From: Erythrophleum ivorense
Taxonomy: Eukaryota; Streptophyta; Magnoliopsida; Fabales; Fabaceae
NCBI GenBank assembly: GCA_026724425.1
Contig: JAIUCV010000009.1
Location: forward strand, 22,281,665-22,345,664
Direction: 5' to 3'
Length of the DNA: 64,000 nt
The notes beneath the pieces were generated by a model. It had not been told where the DNA came from. It did not search any database and worked only from the letters and a program-made list of their open reading frames with translations. Numbering within the stretch: the stretch's first letter is position 1; every line of letters begins with the position of its first letter. The position numbers were made by a program, and so were the translations under genes. This document shows positions 38,399-51,498 of this stretch, in pieces.

Positions 38399-38990
38399 TT
38401 AATAATCTATCACTATACATGCGCCATAAGTAAAAGTCATCCTAAACATAATATTTTGCTTCACTGTTAAGTTTATTAATTTGGTGCTTTTTAAAATAAG
38501 TAGACAATCAAAAGCAACTAAGAAATTTACCATATCTGCATACCAGGGATCTTTACCATGCAATGAATACAACTGTTCATTTGGAAAACTATCCCTGATA
38601 GCAGATGAATCTGAAAAGTAAGGTATTCTACTTAAATGATTAGCCACAAGATTTTCTACTCCACTCTTATCTCTTATTTCTATGTCAAAGTCCTGTAGGA
38701 GCCGCATCCATCTAATAAGTCTTGGTTTCACATCAGGCTTCTTAAGTAGGAACTTTAAAGTTACATGATTAGAATAAATAATATCTTTAGAACCAAGAAA
38801 ATAAGAATGAAACTTATCTAAAACAAAAAACAACATCTAAAAGCTCCTTTTCAGTGGTTGTACAATTAGCTTGAGCCTTATCTAAGGTATGGGATGCATA
38901 AGAAATCACATGAGACTTCTTGTTTATCTTTTAGAAAAAATTGCATTCACAATAAAGTTGGATGCATCACACATCAATTCAAATGGAAAC
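38399..38990 (-). pseudogene. Athila-like RNase H remnant
   Basis: An open stretch (38,399-38,836) begins LFFVLDKFHSYFLGSKDII and continues with TLKFLLKKPDVKPRLIRW and LVANHLSRIPYF. This wording is characteristic of the RNase H to connector segment of Athila/Tat elements. The upstream part (about 38,840-38,990) reads on in other frames toward RT. Confidence 0.88.
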
Positions 38991-39059
38991 TCCTAATTAA
39001 GGGGTTGGATGATAGGTAGGGTGATTAGCCTTCTCTTCAACTCATTAAATGCTAACCTG

Positions 39060-40099
39060 CATGACTCATCAAAATTAAAATCTATATCATTTTAAAGAAG
39101 TCGAGATAGTGATTAAGAAATCTTGCTAAAGTCCATGATGAATCACTTGTGAAAAATTGCATGGCCAAGAAAAAATGCACTTCCCACACACAAATGGGGT
39201 AAAGTAAAGTAGTAATCACATCTACTTTAGTTTTATCAACTTCAATGCCATTTTTAGAAACCAAATAGCCTAAAATAATTGCTTACTTTACTATAAAATG
39301 ACATTTTTCAAAATTTAAAACTAGATTTTTTTCAATACATCTTTCTAAAACCATTCTTAAACTCATCAAGCAGTCATCAAAAGAAGTGTTATAAATAGTA
39401 AAGTCATCTATAAAAACTTCCATGCAATGTTCAAAGAAATAAAAAAAGATGCTTACCATACATCGCCGGAATGTGCCTGGCGCATTACAAAGTTCAAACG
39501 GAATATGCAAAGGTACTAAATGGGCAAGTAAATGTAGTCTTTTCCTGGTCCTCTGGCATAATGTGAATCTAAAAGTAACCAAAAAAGCCATATAAGAAAT
39601 AGTAATGAGATTTGCTTGTCAATCTTTCTAACATTTGATCTATAAAAGGAAGAGGAAAATGGTCTTTTCTAGTGTCCTGATTTAGCTTTCTGTAATCAAT
39701 GCAAATTCTCTAACTATTCTGAACTCTCATAAGGATAAGCTCATTTTTCTCTTTAGGCACCACTATGATATCAGTTTTCTTGGGGACTACCTGCATTAGA
39801 CTCACCCATTTACTGTTAGATATGGGATAAATAATATCAGTTAAAAGTGATTTATTTACCTCTTTCTTCACAACATCTAGGATCATGGGATTGAGTTTTT
39901 TCTGTGGCTACCTCACTAGTTTGGCTCCTTTCTCTAATAAAATTCTGTGCATACAAGTGGAAGGGCTAATCCTAGGAATATTTGCCAATGTCCAACCAAT
40001 TGCTTTTTTCTTTTCCCTTAACAATTTTAACAACCTTATTTCATTATTAGGTGGAAGGTTATTTACTATTATTATTGGTAATTTATTTTCTTCTTCCAA
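39060..40099 (-). pseudogene. Athila-like reverse transcriptase remnant
   Basis: The N-terminal segment (39,908-40,099) contains AIGWTLANIPRISPSTCMHR. The core (39,283-39,591) contains PFELCNAPGTFRRCMVSIF, then the catalytic FIDD motif in MEVFIDDFTIY (FMDD or YVDD in relatives) and NLVLNFEKCHF. The thumb side (39,082-39,264) begins VSKNGIEVDKTKVDVI. Stops and frameshifts separate the pieces. Confidence 0.9.
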
Positions 40100-40771
40100 G
40101 AAAGCATATTAAAGATTGTCAGGTAAAGATTTAAGTTCAAGTGTGGGAGGTTGCTATATGGAAGATATTAATCTTTATGAATTTAAATGTACAATAGCTG
40201 CTATTTTTTCAGTTTTCTTAATAGAAGAAATAATACCAAGTAAATTGACAAAATCAAGATCAAAGTTAGAAGTAGAACTAGAGGTAGAATCAGAATTCAA
40301 GAATGCATCAATCTTAGAATATGTAGTGCATTTATTAAGTCCATTATAACATTCTAAATATTGGATTGCATCTATAACTTCCTAAACTCAACAATGTTAG
40401 GAAGTTCATTATCCATGTCTATACAAGCATTAGCAACTAATAGGTCTATCATATTTACATGTAACATAGAGTGTTCTTTTAAGGGGGTTTCATGGCATCG
40501 AGAATATTAAAATAAACAACATCATCACCAAATTCTATTGATAAAGTACCATCATGCACCTTAATTATTGTTTTAGCAGTTTTCAAGAATGGTCTACCTA
40601 AAATCAGTGGTGTATGTCCATGTATATTATCATCATGTTTAGAACATAAAAATCAGGGGGAAAAAATTAAATATTTTACTCTTACTAAAACATCTTCAAG
40701 TACTTCTGTAGGTAGGCTATGCTTTTGCTTGCTAATTGAATCACCACTCTTGTAGGCTTCAATTCTTCAAT

Positions 40772-40984
40772 CTACAAAGAGGAATACACAAACTTGGGCA
40801 TTACATTAATGGAAGCTTCTAAATCTAACATAGCATTATTGAACTGCATATTCCCTATTATGTAAAGAATGGTAAATATGTCAAGATCTTTGCATTTAGT
40901 AGGCATAGCTGGTTGAATTAAAGCTAATACATTTCTCCCCATGCTAACTTTCTCATTCCCTTTCCACTTCCTCTTTGTGTACAT
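40772..40984 (-). pseudogene. Athila-like aspartic protease remnant
   Basis: The piece KDLDIFTILYIIGNMQFNN leads to MLDLEASINVMP. The family's active-site motif is DLGAS; here Gly is replaced by Glu, which should abolish activity. The upstream part is interrupted. Confidence 0.82.
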
Positions 40985-41279
40985 AACTCCTTAAGAAACT
41001 TCACATATTTTGGAATCTGTTTAATTACTTTTAAGAGAGGGATATTTACTTCCATTTTTATGAACATCTTTATAATTTCCCTATCTAATTCAACCTCTGT
41101 GATTTTTTTAGACTGTGTAATTTGGTTGGGGAATGGAAGGGGTTTGGTGTATGTGGAATTCTCTCCCTTTTTTATGTTGTTCTTGCCTTGGATTGAAGGG
41201 GGCTATTATTCTCTATCGCCTTCTTTTTCTTGCAGCACCTCTATTAGAGGTGTGATGGGCCCATTTACTTGCTTGTTGC

Positions 41280-41458
41280 TCCCCAAGATTATTATACTGA
41301 CATTGCCTCTCGGGTTGGTCACGGATTGTGAAGGTAATTAGCTAGAACTTTGATTTCTCAACTCATTGATATTTGTTGCAAGTTAGCCAATCTGGGTCTC
41401 CAAACTTTGGATTGTTGTCTCTGTTCACTATTGGAATTGGATTGTATTTGTTGACAAC
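41280..41458 (-). pseudogene. Athila-like gag C-terminal piece
   Basis: Minus-strand blocks read like ETQIGQLATNI with a frame change, then LPSQSVTNPRGNVSIII. This is the conserved tail of Athila gag, cut off from the rest of gag by the LTR insertion at 41,459-46,767. Confidence 0.7.
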
Positions 41459-41763
41459 TATTAGAGATTGTGCCGTAGGCCTATCAATTTACTGTGAACA
41501 TTGTCTTGATTTAATAAAGAGTTTTATTATCATTATTATATTGTTTGCATATTTTCCATGTAATAAGATTCTTGAGTAATTATAATTATCCCAAATATCC
41601 CTAGTCGATCATCATTGTGGGAATAATAATGAATTAAGAGTAGTATGATTTTGATTAATAATCATGAGATGATCATGCATGTAGATATAAATCAAAGTCA
41701 TAAGCACTTGTTAGGAATTAAGGTGCCGGACTGACCCATTATGAGATAGCTACATGGACCAAG

Positions 41764-44700
41764 TGTAACATCTCTTATAATACCCTTCTTTATTTTATAT
41801 ATTTGTGAAGAATTCCTTATTTGAGTCTAATCACTTTTTTTGTTTTAATCATTCCTTCACAATAAGCTCTAATTAATGGCGTAGTGGACTACAACAATAA
41901 CGAAAATACACTGTAACTTATACAAATTAGTTCAAGAGTTCCTTCATAAGGGAACGGGGTCATACAAGCTACATCACATCAAAAGGGAATCTATCCTATA
42001 ACTATTCAAAAAGAAAGTCCCCCAGGTAACAAAAGGGTCAGTATCAGTAATTGGGTCTCTGTTCATGCAAATGGAGGAGCAGGAGGGTCAACTCTACCCA
42101 CTGGGAATGTGTGGGACTCCAGCTCTTTTTGGGGACACAAAATATACTGGTACAACATGAACAACGTCATCACATGATATGATGAGTATATTATGGATGA
42201 TGAAGACCCATCCCCTGAGTGGGAACTGGATCCACTCTGTCTGGAGTTCTAGGGTCACTTGATAGATTGGCATCTAAAAAAAATATAAACCACAATAGAG
42301 TGAGAAATAATTTTCTCAGTAACACAAATAGGATTAATACCACATAATATCCATGAAAAAGAGCCAAGTACTATTAACAGACAACAAGCAATATAGTAGT
42401 AAGACAGTTAATTTACTGAACAATATAAGCAGAGAGATATACTTGTTAGCGATATCTAACGTGAATATGAAATAGCAAAGTAGATATGCATATTACATCT
42501 AAAGATAAGACATGGATGAACACAAAAATTGTCTCAACATAATTGATATTCAGCAATTGCAAGATATTCAACAAATTTCTATATACATAGAATAGAGAAG
42601 GTATCACAAACAATATTTATTCTCTTTTGACCATTAGGTCTTAGAGACTGCCAGGCCCAACACTCAGACCGTGTCACACTGGCTTCGGCAGGCTTAAGCT
42701 TAGCTTTTCTTGCACTGTCATGACATAGCAGGCTCAAGCTTAGCTCTTCTTGCACTACCATGACATAGCAGGCTCACCCCTGCTTCCTTTACTAAGGCGT
42801 CCCCCAGTGGGTACCCAAGGAAAGTCATATAAAATATCACAATAATATGTCATCCAAGCTATCATTTGATCAAGGCATGTAGGTATATTTGGGAAAGAAC
42901 TGCCTTGCACAACTCTATACATAAATAATCTCGATAGCTTGATAGCATATTGGAGTCCAAGGATTAGTGGTTTAGATATTTTAAAGTGTCTTTAAGATTG
43001 GACATCCAACACAACAACAGCTACCCAATGACCAACTCTGGCACACACAGGGGTCATCCCTTGAATAAGGCTACTTTGCCATATATATTGGTTAGTCCTT
43101 TACCAAATAACCCATGCTCATAAAATCAAGTAGTAAACAACATAATACTCATGTCAAGAAATCAAACGGTATATCAGCATAGTAAACAGTGCAATTCCAG
43201 AATACATGTTGTCACATATTTCATTCTTGACGTGATGCTGCGTAAATTTTCAACTATCACAAATGAGCTCCAAAATTTACAAAGTAAATATTAGCATAAT
43301 CCAGACAGCACATAAAACATATTAGACCACAATAATTGTGCAAAACATATCAAATATCATCAGGGAAAATTCAAGAACATCTTGGTCAACACTTTTTCCC
43401 AAAAATTTGACTTTTTATACAATGATCCATAATTCACCAAAATTTCACCATAGGCCTTATTTTTCATGTAGATTAACCTAATTGAGTTGGATTTGAGAAA
43501 ATTCTTCCCTAAGTATATGTACATGTGTTGGCTGAACCTATGCATCCAATAAGACATGTGATTTTGCTTCATTTTCATGTCACCAAATAGCCACACATAC
43601 ATATCCAAGGATGATAAACAAAAGCCCTTAATCAATTTTTAGAGATTTCATATATACTCTACAATTTTCTCAAGTTAAGATTCTAGGGTTCCTTGCCAAT
43701 TTCTTCATGAAAATCAAAGTTGTATTAATCTTCCTCTTCCTTAGGCTTTCTTCCATCACTTCCCCTTTATTTTCTCTTCAATTTCTCCCATGGTATCTTG
43801 AAATACAAAGCTTCTTGATTTGTAGAAAGATTGTCAAGAATAGGAATTTTCTTGAATCACATGAATCCATAAGCCATATATATGATTTCTCCATCTTTTC
43901 TCCATCTTTTCTTGGCTAGAATTCATGGAAACAACAAAAATTCCCATCTCCTCATGCCATGTACGAAATTTAGAGAAAAAAGAGAAGCGAAAAATTTTTG
44001 GAGAAAAATAGAAGAAAAACCAAGAAAAAGAAAGGCTATCTATGTTACCTTAGTTTCATGGTATTTGATTTTCTCTGGTGGCTTTTCCTTCTCTCTTCCT
44101 TCTCCCTTCTCTTTGTCTTGGCCGAATTCTGGTGTGTATTTGTGTATGAGAAAATGGCATGAAAGTGTATGTGTGGTTCATATATATACTAGTTATGAAT
44201 GGTTAGGATTTAATTAACTTTAAGGTGGGAGATCTTGGCCTTTAGATCACCTGAATGGTCAAGATTTAACCTTGAAATAAGAGGTAAAATGTAGGCCTTT
44301 AGATTTAGATCAAAGGTGGTGGTTTGATCTAAAAAAGGTGAAGAAATCTAAGCCATTAGATTGCATCAACGGTTTAGATCGTATCACGTTTTATGGACGA
44401 ATATTAACCATTAGATTACTTTGGTTACTTTTTTATAATATGTGAAGATAAAATGGCATTTAATGCCGCTTAAATCAGTGTCTATGTCATGCTGAAATTA
44501 GTGGTAACTTTTTCGTAATGTGTGAGATTTCTAAGATTTACTGACATAAGCCTGTGCAATCGCTCCGTAGCTCGTGCAGTTTCTAGAATTCTCTTCCAAC
44601 TTCCAGCTTCCAGCTTCCAGCTTCTTGTTCACACATGGCCCCACATCATCTCTTTCTTTTCTACATGGTGCCACATCAGCACCTTCCCAGCTTCTTGGTG

Positions 44701-45451
44701 CCATGTCAGCTCTTCCCCGGTTAGACTTACAAAATTGCCACTATTTTCCTAGGTTTTCCATAATATCTTATTTAATCTGTATTTTCTAAGTTCTTTACCA
44801 TATTTTAATATTATTTGTCCCTATGTGGGTCCCGTTTAATGTTTCCAAAAGATCTCGAAGAGTCTCTGAAGTTAAGTATGAAGAAGCCGAGACTAAAATG
44901 CAAAGAAAAGTTATATGCCAGGCAAAACGTATAAATTACCCAAAAGTTTAGGGAACTCTAGTTTCACCCTCTATTCGTGGCTTTAGGCACAAATATCAAA
45001 AAATCGGGCAAGAATTTCAAAAATCCGTGGCCTACGGTTAAACTTAGTTTGATGAGACAGGTATAATAACGCCATGTTGTCCGGATGGTCAGGTGGGATC
45101 CGGTCTTGGATCTGGTTAACCTGATCAGTAGCCATGAGCTAGATAGAAAAAGAAGTTGTAATAACTATAGAAATAGCTAAAGGGCTAAGAAACCCTGAAG
45201 GAGTTTCAGGGGTTATTTATTCCCCTAATATTCCCATTTCTTCTAGAAAAATTATCAAAGTTTGTCTGGGTGGCAAATGACAATTTTGCCCTTGGATCCC
45301 CTTTAAAATCTCAAAAATTCCTATGGGTCCTATTCAGCTTATACTTTTCATATACGAATCTATTTCATTCAAATTCTTTTTATTAAAGCTTAATAAATTC
45401 ATTACATAAAAAACTAAATAATTAGAAAATCCTAATTTTAGGGATGTTACA
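41764..45451 (+). mobile_element. solo LTR Y1
   Basis: 3,688 bp, starting TGTAACATCTC and ending AGGGATGTTACA. The flanking pentamers CCAAG (41,759-41,763) and CCAGG (45,452-45,456) match in four of five positions. The LTR sequence on both sides is continuous with the Angela-like family. It aligns with the reverse complement of Y2 (50,481-62,172) and lacks Y2's two insertions. It carries a local tandem duplication (42,690-42,771) and a segment (about 44,850-45,230) absent from the same place in Y2. Confidence 0.85.
42690..42771 (+). repeat. 41-bp tandem duplication in Y1
   Basis: Two nearly identical units each contain AAGCTTAGCTYTTCTTGCAC and end CATGACATAGCAGGCT. The matching part of Y2 (about 61,170-61,225) has one unit. 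Confidence 0.8.
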
Positions 45452-46767
45452 CCAGGTTATAAGTGTATCTCATCTATAGCCATATCACCAAGTCCTTAGA
45501 CCTGAGATCGCCATAGATTCCTATATGAAGAACATTATATTTTGACATAATCAAAAGTTGCCTTTAATCAGGTGATCATAAAGGTTATGATAAGATATAA
45601 TAGGATACATTTGCAGGAAGATGATTGGTTAAGATGAGATTTGTTCCTCTCGTAGAGAGAGAGAGATCTTTGGGCCCTTTGATAAGTAATACTAAAAAAT
45701 GCATGGCCATGCTCAAATGAAAGGAGTTTTATTTGTCTTATTTTTTGATAGTCTACTTAAAAATTGAGAAAGCATGGTCAAGAGATGCAAGGATGACGTC
45801 TCCATGCCTTGTGCTTGATCTAGATATCATGTGATAAAAGGGACTTGACATGGGCTATAGGATAGGTTGCATCAGATCATCGATCCTTATATAATTTGGG
45901 TAGTCATAATGTCTTGCTAGAGACCACTTATGACTTGTGGGTTAAAAGGAATTTTGGACCCACTGCTAATATTATATGGGCCTACAGGGTCGCACACAAA
46001 AATGGGCTAACAAGAGATAGAATGTCTAGATTCATTGAACCTAGAAGGCATCTAGATTCCATGAATATAGTGTCCATATTTGATATATTTACTCTCTAGA
46101 TAGTTTCCTATTTCGAATAGGAGATTATCCTATTTTTTGTTAGAATAATATATTCTCTCCTGATAAGGTAGTGGATGAAATTAATATATTTAATATATAT
46201 TAATTTTGAAATTCAAAATCTAATAAGTTTAAACTTTAATTTTGAAATTAGTTACCTGATAAGTTTAAATTCTATTTAAGCTATAATTTCAAAATTAGTT
46301 ACTTGATAAGTTTAAATTCTATTTAAACTAAATTTAAAAATTTATTTATTGGCTCAGAAACCAAGCAAAGCTCGTTTATAAAAAAGGGTGCTGAGATTTC
46401 CTAACATATACAATTTTTAAGCCATAATAGTACACCACTTAAAAGAGAGAGAGGTGACTTCTGCCATACACTTAAAGTCATGTGGTTTTGTGGATGAACT
46501 TGGAGAAGGACGTTCATGTAACGTGGTGCTATCACATTGCTCACGTTGGAGATCCCATTCGTGTGGATATTGGTAGAGGGCATTGGTTCGTGAAGAGCAG
46601 TGCCTAGATCCAAACGTAACTAATCAGAAGGAGAGATAGAATTTTTTGTGCCAGATGTATAATTTTTACCTTGCTTCGATTTAAGCAAACATGATGGATC
46701 CATAGGAGGGATTTTTTTTGCATGCTTCGTTTAACTTTTCCACTACGTGTGTCTACAAATCCCAACA

Positions 46768-47868
46768 CCAACTACTTCACTATAACTTCTAGACTTAGTT
46801 CTAACTTGTTTATCTATTGCATGGGTTGTCTCATAGGTTGTTCATTGCTTAGGGAAAGAGCATTAAATTTCTGTTGCTGCTATTGTTGGTTAGACCCATT
46901 GCCATGTCTTAAATTCAGATTATTACTCCATTTGGGATTGTATGATGTTGCATAAGGGTCGTATCTATTTTGTTGCTACTGTAAAGGTCTACCAGGGAAG
47001 ATGCTAGTACATGATTCTATATTATCTTGCAATTGGGGACACTAATTTGTGACATATGTGGTTAACAAACAAATACCACACAGAGGTGCAGGGAGTTGTT
47101 AAGGATGTCTTTGCCTAAGTGCCAGTTGTCTGACCATGGAAACCAACTCCTTAAGTTTATTTCTATTATTTGTTGATCCATATGAGGGGCATAGATTTCA
47201 TTTACACCTCTGGTTAGCGTATTTATTCTGGTGCCAAATTGTTGTGTATTCTGTGCCATATTTGCAATAAGGTCTCTAGCAGTAGCTGGGGTTTTGTTAA
47301 CCAATGCTTCTTCTGTAGCTGCATCAACCATACTTCTATTCATGGGTAGCAAGCCTTCATAAAAGTATTGAATTAGAAATTGGTCATTGATTTGATGGTG
47401 AGAACAGCTTACACATAGTTTCTTAAATCTCTCCTAGTACTCATACAATGTTTCTTCGTTCATCTGCCTAATACCACTAATCTTTTTTCGAATGGTTGTA
47501 GTTCTTAAGGTAGGGAAGAATTTCTTTAAAAATATCATCTTCAATTTATTCCATGAAGTGATGGCTTGAGGTTGAAGATAATAAAGCCAATATTTAGCCT
47601 CCCCATCCAGTGAGAAGGGAAATGCTCTAAGCTTGATGTGCTCTTCTGAAACTCCTTGTGGCTTCATGGTAGAACAAACCATGTCGAACTCCTTGAGATG
47701 TTTATAAGGATCTTTACCTGCAAGACCATGAAACTTTGGAAGCAAATGTATTAATTTAGATTTAAGTTCAAAAGTAGCATCAAGTTCAAAATATTAAATA
47801 CACAGTAGTTAGTAATTAACATCAGGTGCAGCCAATTCCCTAAGAGTCCTATCATTATTCCTAGCCAT
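46768..47868 (-). pseudogene. Athila-like gag remnant
   Basis: On the minus strand ATG at 47,866-47,868 begins MARNNDRTLRELAAPDVNY followed by a stop. It then reads on through LLPKFHGLAGKDPYKHLKEF and a retrotransposon gag core (47,434-47,745, GEAKYWLYYLQPQAI). Next come LPMNRSMVDAATEEALVNKT and NMAQNTQQFGTR (47,062-47,352), then a YNPKWSNNLNLRHG segment near 46,900-46,950. The CCHC-type knuckle is not legible. Gag forms the capsid of the virus-like particle. Confidence 0.88.
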
Positions 47869-48424
47869 ATCTACAACTTCAAAATCAAAATCCAAATCCA
47901 AATTTAGTTCACAATTACTTCCTATGTTATCTATTATTTTAGAAACCAACTCAGTAACTACAACTTCTTAAATCTTACTATTTCCAAGTTGCTTATGAAA
48001 ACTCCTATATTTTCTGGATCAAACTCAATTAAATCTATATTAAAAGATCTTGTCGTACACCAAGAATGAAATAAAATAAAATAAAACACCCAAAAATTAC
48101 CAAGAAAAATCAAAATAAATTTAGAAAAAAATAGAAAATCTTAAAAAATCAAAGGAAAAAAATACTAAAAAATTAAAAAAGTGGTTTAAATGATAGAATT
48201 TAGCCAAAACATGCTCTAACACTATGTTGTGATTTTGTTTCCTCATAACACCTAAAACATATGTACCAAGTTTCAAATCAATTGGAGTTAGTCACCCCTA
48301 ACACTAGTATTGCCTAGAATAGTCACAAAAACACCAAAAATTGACCACAAACACTAAGTAAAAATGCTAAAATCAAAATTGAAACTAAGAAATTATCTAT
48401 TCTAATTGATTATGATTAGTTGGC

Positions 48425-48442
48425 TCCTCGACAACAGTGCCA
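48425..48442 (-). other. primer-binding site of the Athila-like element
   Basis: TGGCACTGTTGTCGAGGA lies six bases after the 5' LTR end. It differs at a few positions from the TGGCGCCGTTGCCGGGGA site common in Athila elements, as expected after C-to-T type decay. Confidence 0.8.
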
Positions 48443-48448
48443 AAATCT

Positions 48449-49583
48449 TGGTAAAGAAAATACTGTTCACTCGCAGTTGTCGCACTGGCCAAGATTAGTG
48501 AATTTTTGTTAGTTGCGGTATAATGCCCACCAGGTCGTCTTCTACAGAGCTATTAATCAAATCAATTAGTTTAGGAATGAAAAACTAGAATTATGATGAT
48601 TGGAGGTTTGAATTTAAAGTTGCACTAATTAAACCAAATAGTAAATTAATTAATGAAAACAAAATGAAACAAAGTTCAATCAGAATGATGCATACCAATC
48701 TAGAATTCTTCTCCTAATATTTTCCTATCCTTGTCATGTAAAAATATCTCTGGTTTAATTTTTAATCATCTGGTTATTTTCGATTAATGTTCCTAAACTA
48801 TCATTTTAGATTTTAATTAGTTCGTATTTCTAATCAAAATGCAACTGCGCTTTTATCAAAAACACAAAGCCAAACTGTTTCGCACTTGACCAGACACACG
48901 TAGAATCCTAATATGGTTCAAAATAAATTTATTTGATTAATCAACTGATTGAATCAAAATACTATTTTAGATAGATCAAATGAATTAGAATTCATACAAC
49001 AAAAATCATCTAACTAGAATAATAATAATTATATGAGAACAAAGAGAATAACAAAAATGAAATCCTTTTGAAATCAAAATCCAAACTAGAGTTCTATACA
49101 AACATGGACTCACATTCCCTATTAAGTTCAAACTTTGGATTGATCACTCAAAATTAAGAAGCCATAGGAAAGATGAAAATAAGAATGGGAAGTAGAGAAG
49201 ATGGAGTGTGTATTCTTTAGTGATGTCTTCTCCTCCTTAAATAGATGACGTTGCCTTCTTCCTTAAGAAAGACCTAAGGGTTATAATAGGTTGCGCGCAT
49301 CCAACACTCCAGACTTTTTCACATTAAAAGAATGCTAATACTAATCTTGAAGTAACAATAAGATAATATCCAAATCCCTCTAGGAATCATCTAACCTACA
49401 AAATACAATTAAAAAAAATAATTGGTCCCTTGGTAAAAATATAATACAAATGCATTTAAAATTCATTAATCTAAATTTAACCCATTTAATATAAAATAAA
49501 CCTAAAATCATCAAATTACCTACTATGAATTATTAATAAGACTAAATAAGATGAATATAAAATATAATAATATTAAAATATCA
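48449..49583 (-). repeat. 5' LTR of the Athila-like element
   Basis: 1,135 bp, matching 28,444-29,325 in sequence and orientation. It keeps the 250-bp segment missing from the 3' LTR, which has a CTTAAATAGATGACG stretch at about 49,236-49,250. Confidence 0.9.
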
Positions 49584-49588
49584 AAATG

Positions 49589-50164
49589 CAGCATGTATGA
49601 CCATTCCATAAGGTCTTAAACATCATGAAACTCAAAATGACTTCTCCATTTAGCATTATACACACACTTTCCATGGCACATACATACCTAAAATACATAT
49701 TCTTGCATTTCCACGATTGAAATTGATATTTACAATATAATCTTATACTTTTACATATGTTGGAGCATTTACATTACACAAATATCAATTATAAATTCTC
49801 ATTGACAATGTATTACATGAAAATCAAAACCATTGTCAAAGTTACACAACTCATGCTTGTTGACTTCCATCATTGGCTCTTTGAGAGTTTCCTAGACATG
49901 GTTAGAGATAACATGACAGAGTGTGAGGTTTCAAGAATCCTAATAGCTTATTCACTGTTCAAGCATACTTATATGGTATGTTATCATGTCAAAGAAAGCA
50001 AACATGTATCATAGGCATTCAAACATTAAACATAATCATATTTATGAAATCATATAGATCCATTAATGTCAAAATCAAGCTCTAAGGACTATTGGTCTAG
50101 CCTCACCTAATTATTTGGGACTTTTGTATTAGTCTCAGCCATTTTAGGGACTTTTGACTTAGCC
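49589..50164 (+). mobile_element. LTR Z2, middle segment
   Basis: It continues Z2 after the AAATG duplication. 'CTTATACTTTTACATATG' (about 49,742) parallels 23,295, and 'GGGACTTTTG...' motifs near 50,120-50,160 parallel 23,640-23,800. It is cut at 50,164 by W2. Confidence 0.65.
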
Positions 50165-50722
50165 TGTGACATCCCTTACCCCTAATTATAGTGATTAAGT
50201 TTAATTGCGCAATTGATGATCATTATTTAATAAGTAAAGCAACTTAAGCCTATAGACATCCTTCATATCATGTTTCTACTAACTCTACAACCACAAAACC
50301 CTCTTATAATTATTCCCAAGTCATTACATACCAATTTCCTCATAAAAACTAAGTTCTAGAAACTAGAAATAAGAGTTTAGTGTTTTAGGTTGCGGCTTAG
50401 ACATTCCCACCGTAGCTAAGTTGGCTACTGGAATCTAAAAACTAAATTATTGGACTTACGTCGCGACTTGGTACACCTACTATAACATCCCTAAAATTAG
50501 GATTTTCTAATTATTTAGTATTTTATGTAATGAATTTATTAAGCTTTAATAAGAATAATTTGAACAAAATAGTTTTATATATGAGGAGTATAAGTTAAAT
50601 AAGACTCATAGGAATTTTTGAGATTTTAGGGAGGTCCAGGGGCCCCAGGGCAAAATTGTCATTTGTCACTTGGGTGAACTTTGATAATTTTCCTAGAAGG
50701 AAGGGGAATTCAGAATTGGTCC

Positions 50723-50739
50723 AATATATATATATATAT
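50723..50739. repeat. short (TA)n run
   Basis: A TA dinucleotide run in the part of Y2 that has no counterpart in Y1. Confidence 0.85.
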
Positions 50740-51498
50740 CAATAGTTAGAAAATAATGTGTAGAAAATTATAAAATTCGTTGCATGAAATTCTAGATTCG
50801 TTAGAGCCAGAAAATGGCTTGAAACCATTACAAGCTTATACGGAGACGAACTAAAACCCTAAACCCATGTTTGCTGTCTCAAGAAATTATGTGCAGAAAA
50901 ATCTACTAGGTAGTGGTGACAAAATCCAAAAATATGAAGTTAAGAAGAAGATATAAGCGAAAAACAAACAGAGGTGCTTGTTTGTTACATCACTACCAAG
51001 GACAAAATGGTCATTTAGACCCTAAAATAATAAAATATTAGAAAAATAAATAATATTTAAATATATGATTGGAGACATTAAACGGGACTCACATAGGGCT
51101 AGCAGAGAACTTAGAAAATGCAGATTAAATAAAATATTATGGGAAACCTATGAAACGGTGGCAATTTTGTAAGTCTAACTGGGGAAGAACTGACGTGGCA
51201 CCAGGGAGCTGGGAAGTGTTGATGTGGCACCATGGAGGAAAGAGAAAGTGATGATGTGGTGCCATGTGTGAAGAAGAAGTTGAAAGTTGGAAGAGAATTT
51301 TGGAAATTGCATGAACTATGGAGCGATTACGTAGGCTTACATAAGTAAATCTTAGAAATCTCACGCATTACGAAAAAGTTACCGCCGACTTCAGCATGAC
51401 ATAGATGCTAACTTAAGTGGCATTAAATGCAATCTTATCTTCACACTTTACAAAAAAAAATCATGGTAATCCAATGGCTAATATTCACCCGTAAAATG

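Larger units (their letters stand above)
41459..46767 (+). mobile_element. Angela/BARE-like solo LTR, interrupted by Y1
   Basis: It starts TATTAGAGATTGTGCCGTA and ends AAATCCCAACA, the same family as 17,639-20,866. Pentamers ACAAC (41,454-41,458) and CCAAC (46,768-46,772) match in four of five positions. Excluding Y1 it is about 1.6 kb. It splits the gag gene of the Athila-like element. No internal copia region is present. Confidence 0.82.
28444..49583 (-). mobile_element. Athila/Tat-type Ty3/gypsy retrotransposon carrying nested LTRs
   Basis: This minus-strand element spans 21.1 kb, of which about 11.9 kb is later insertions (30,363-36,912 and 41,459-46,767). The exact 5-bp duplication AAATG lies at 28,439-28,443 and 49,584-49,588. 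It has a 5' LTR (48,449-49,583), primer-binding site (48,425-48,442), gag, protease, RT, RNase H, integrase, PPT (29,326-29,340) and 3' LTR (28,444-29,325). The gag start (MARNNDRTLRELAAP) and the RT/RNase H wording are those of the Athila/Tat branch, which lacks a chromodomain. Every domain has stops or frameshifts, so it cannot move by itself. Confidence 0.92.

Noticed and set aside
44590..44625. CTTCCAGCTTCCAGCTTCCAG tandem as a functional motif
   Set aside because: Only about three units of 7 bp in a decayed LTR, absent from the matching part of Y2.
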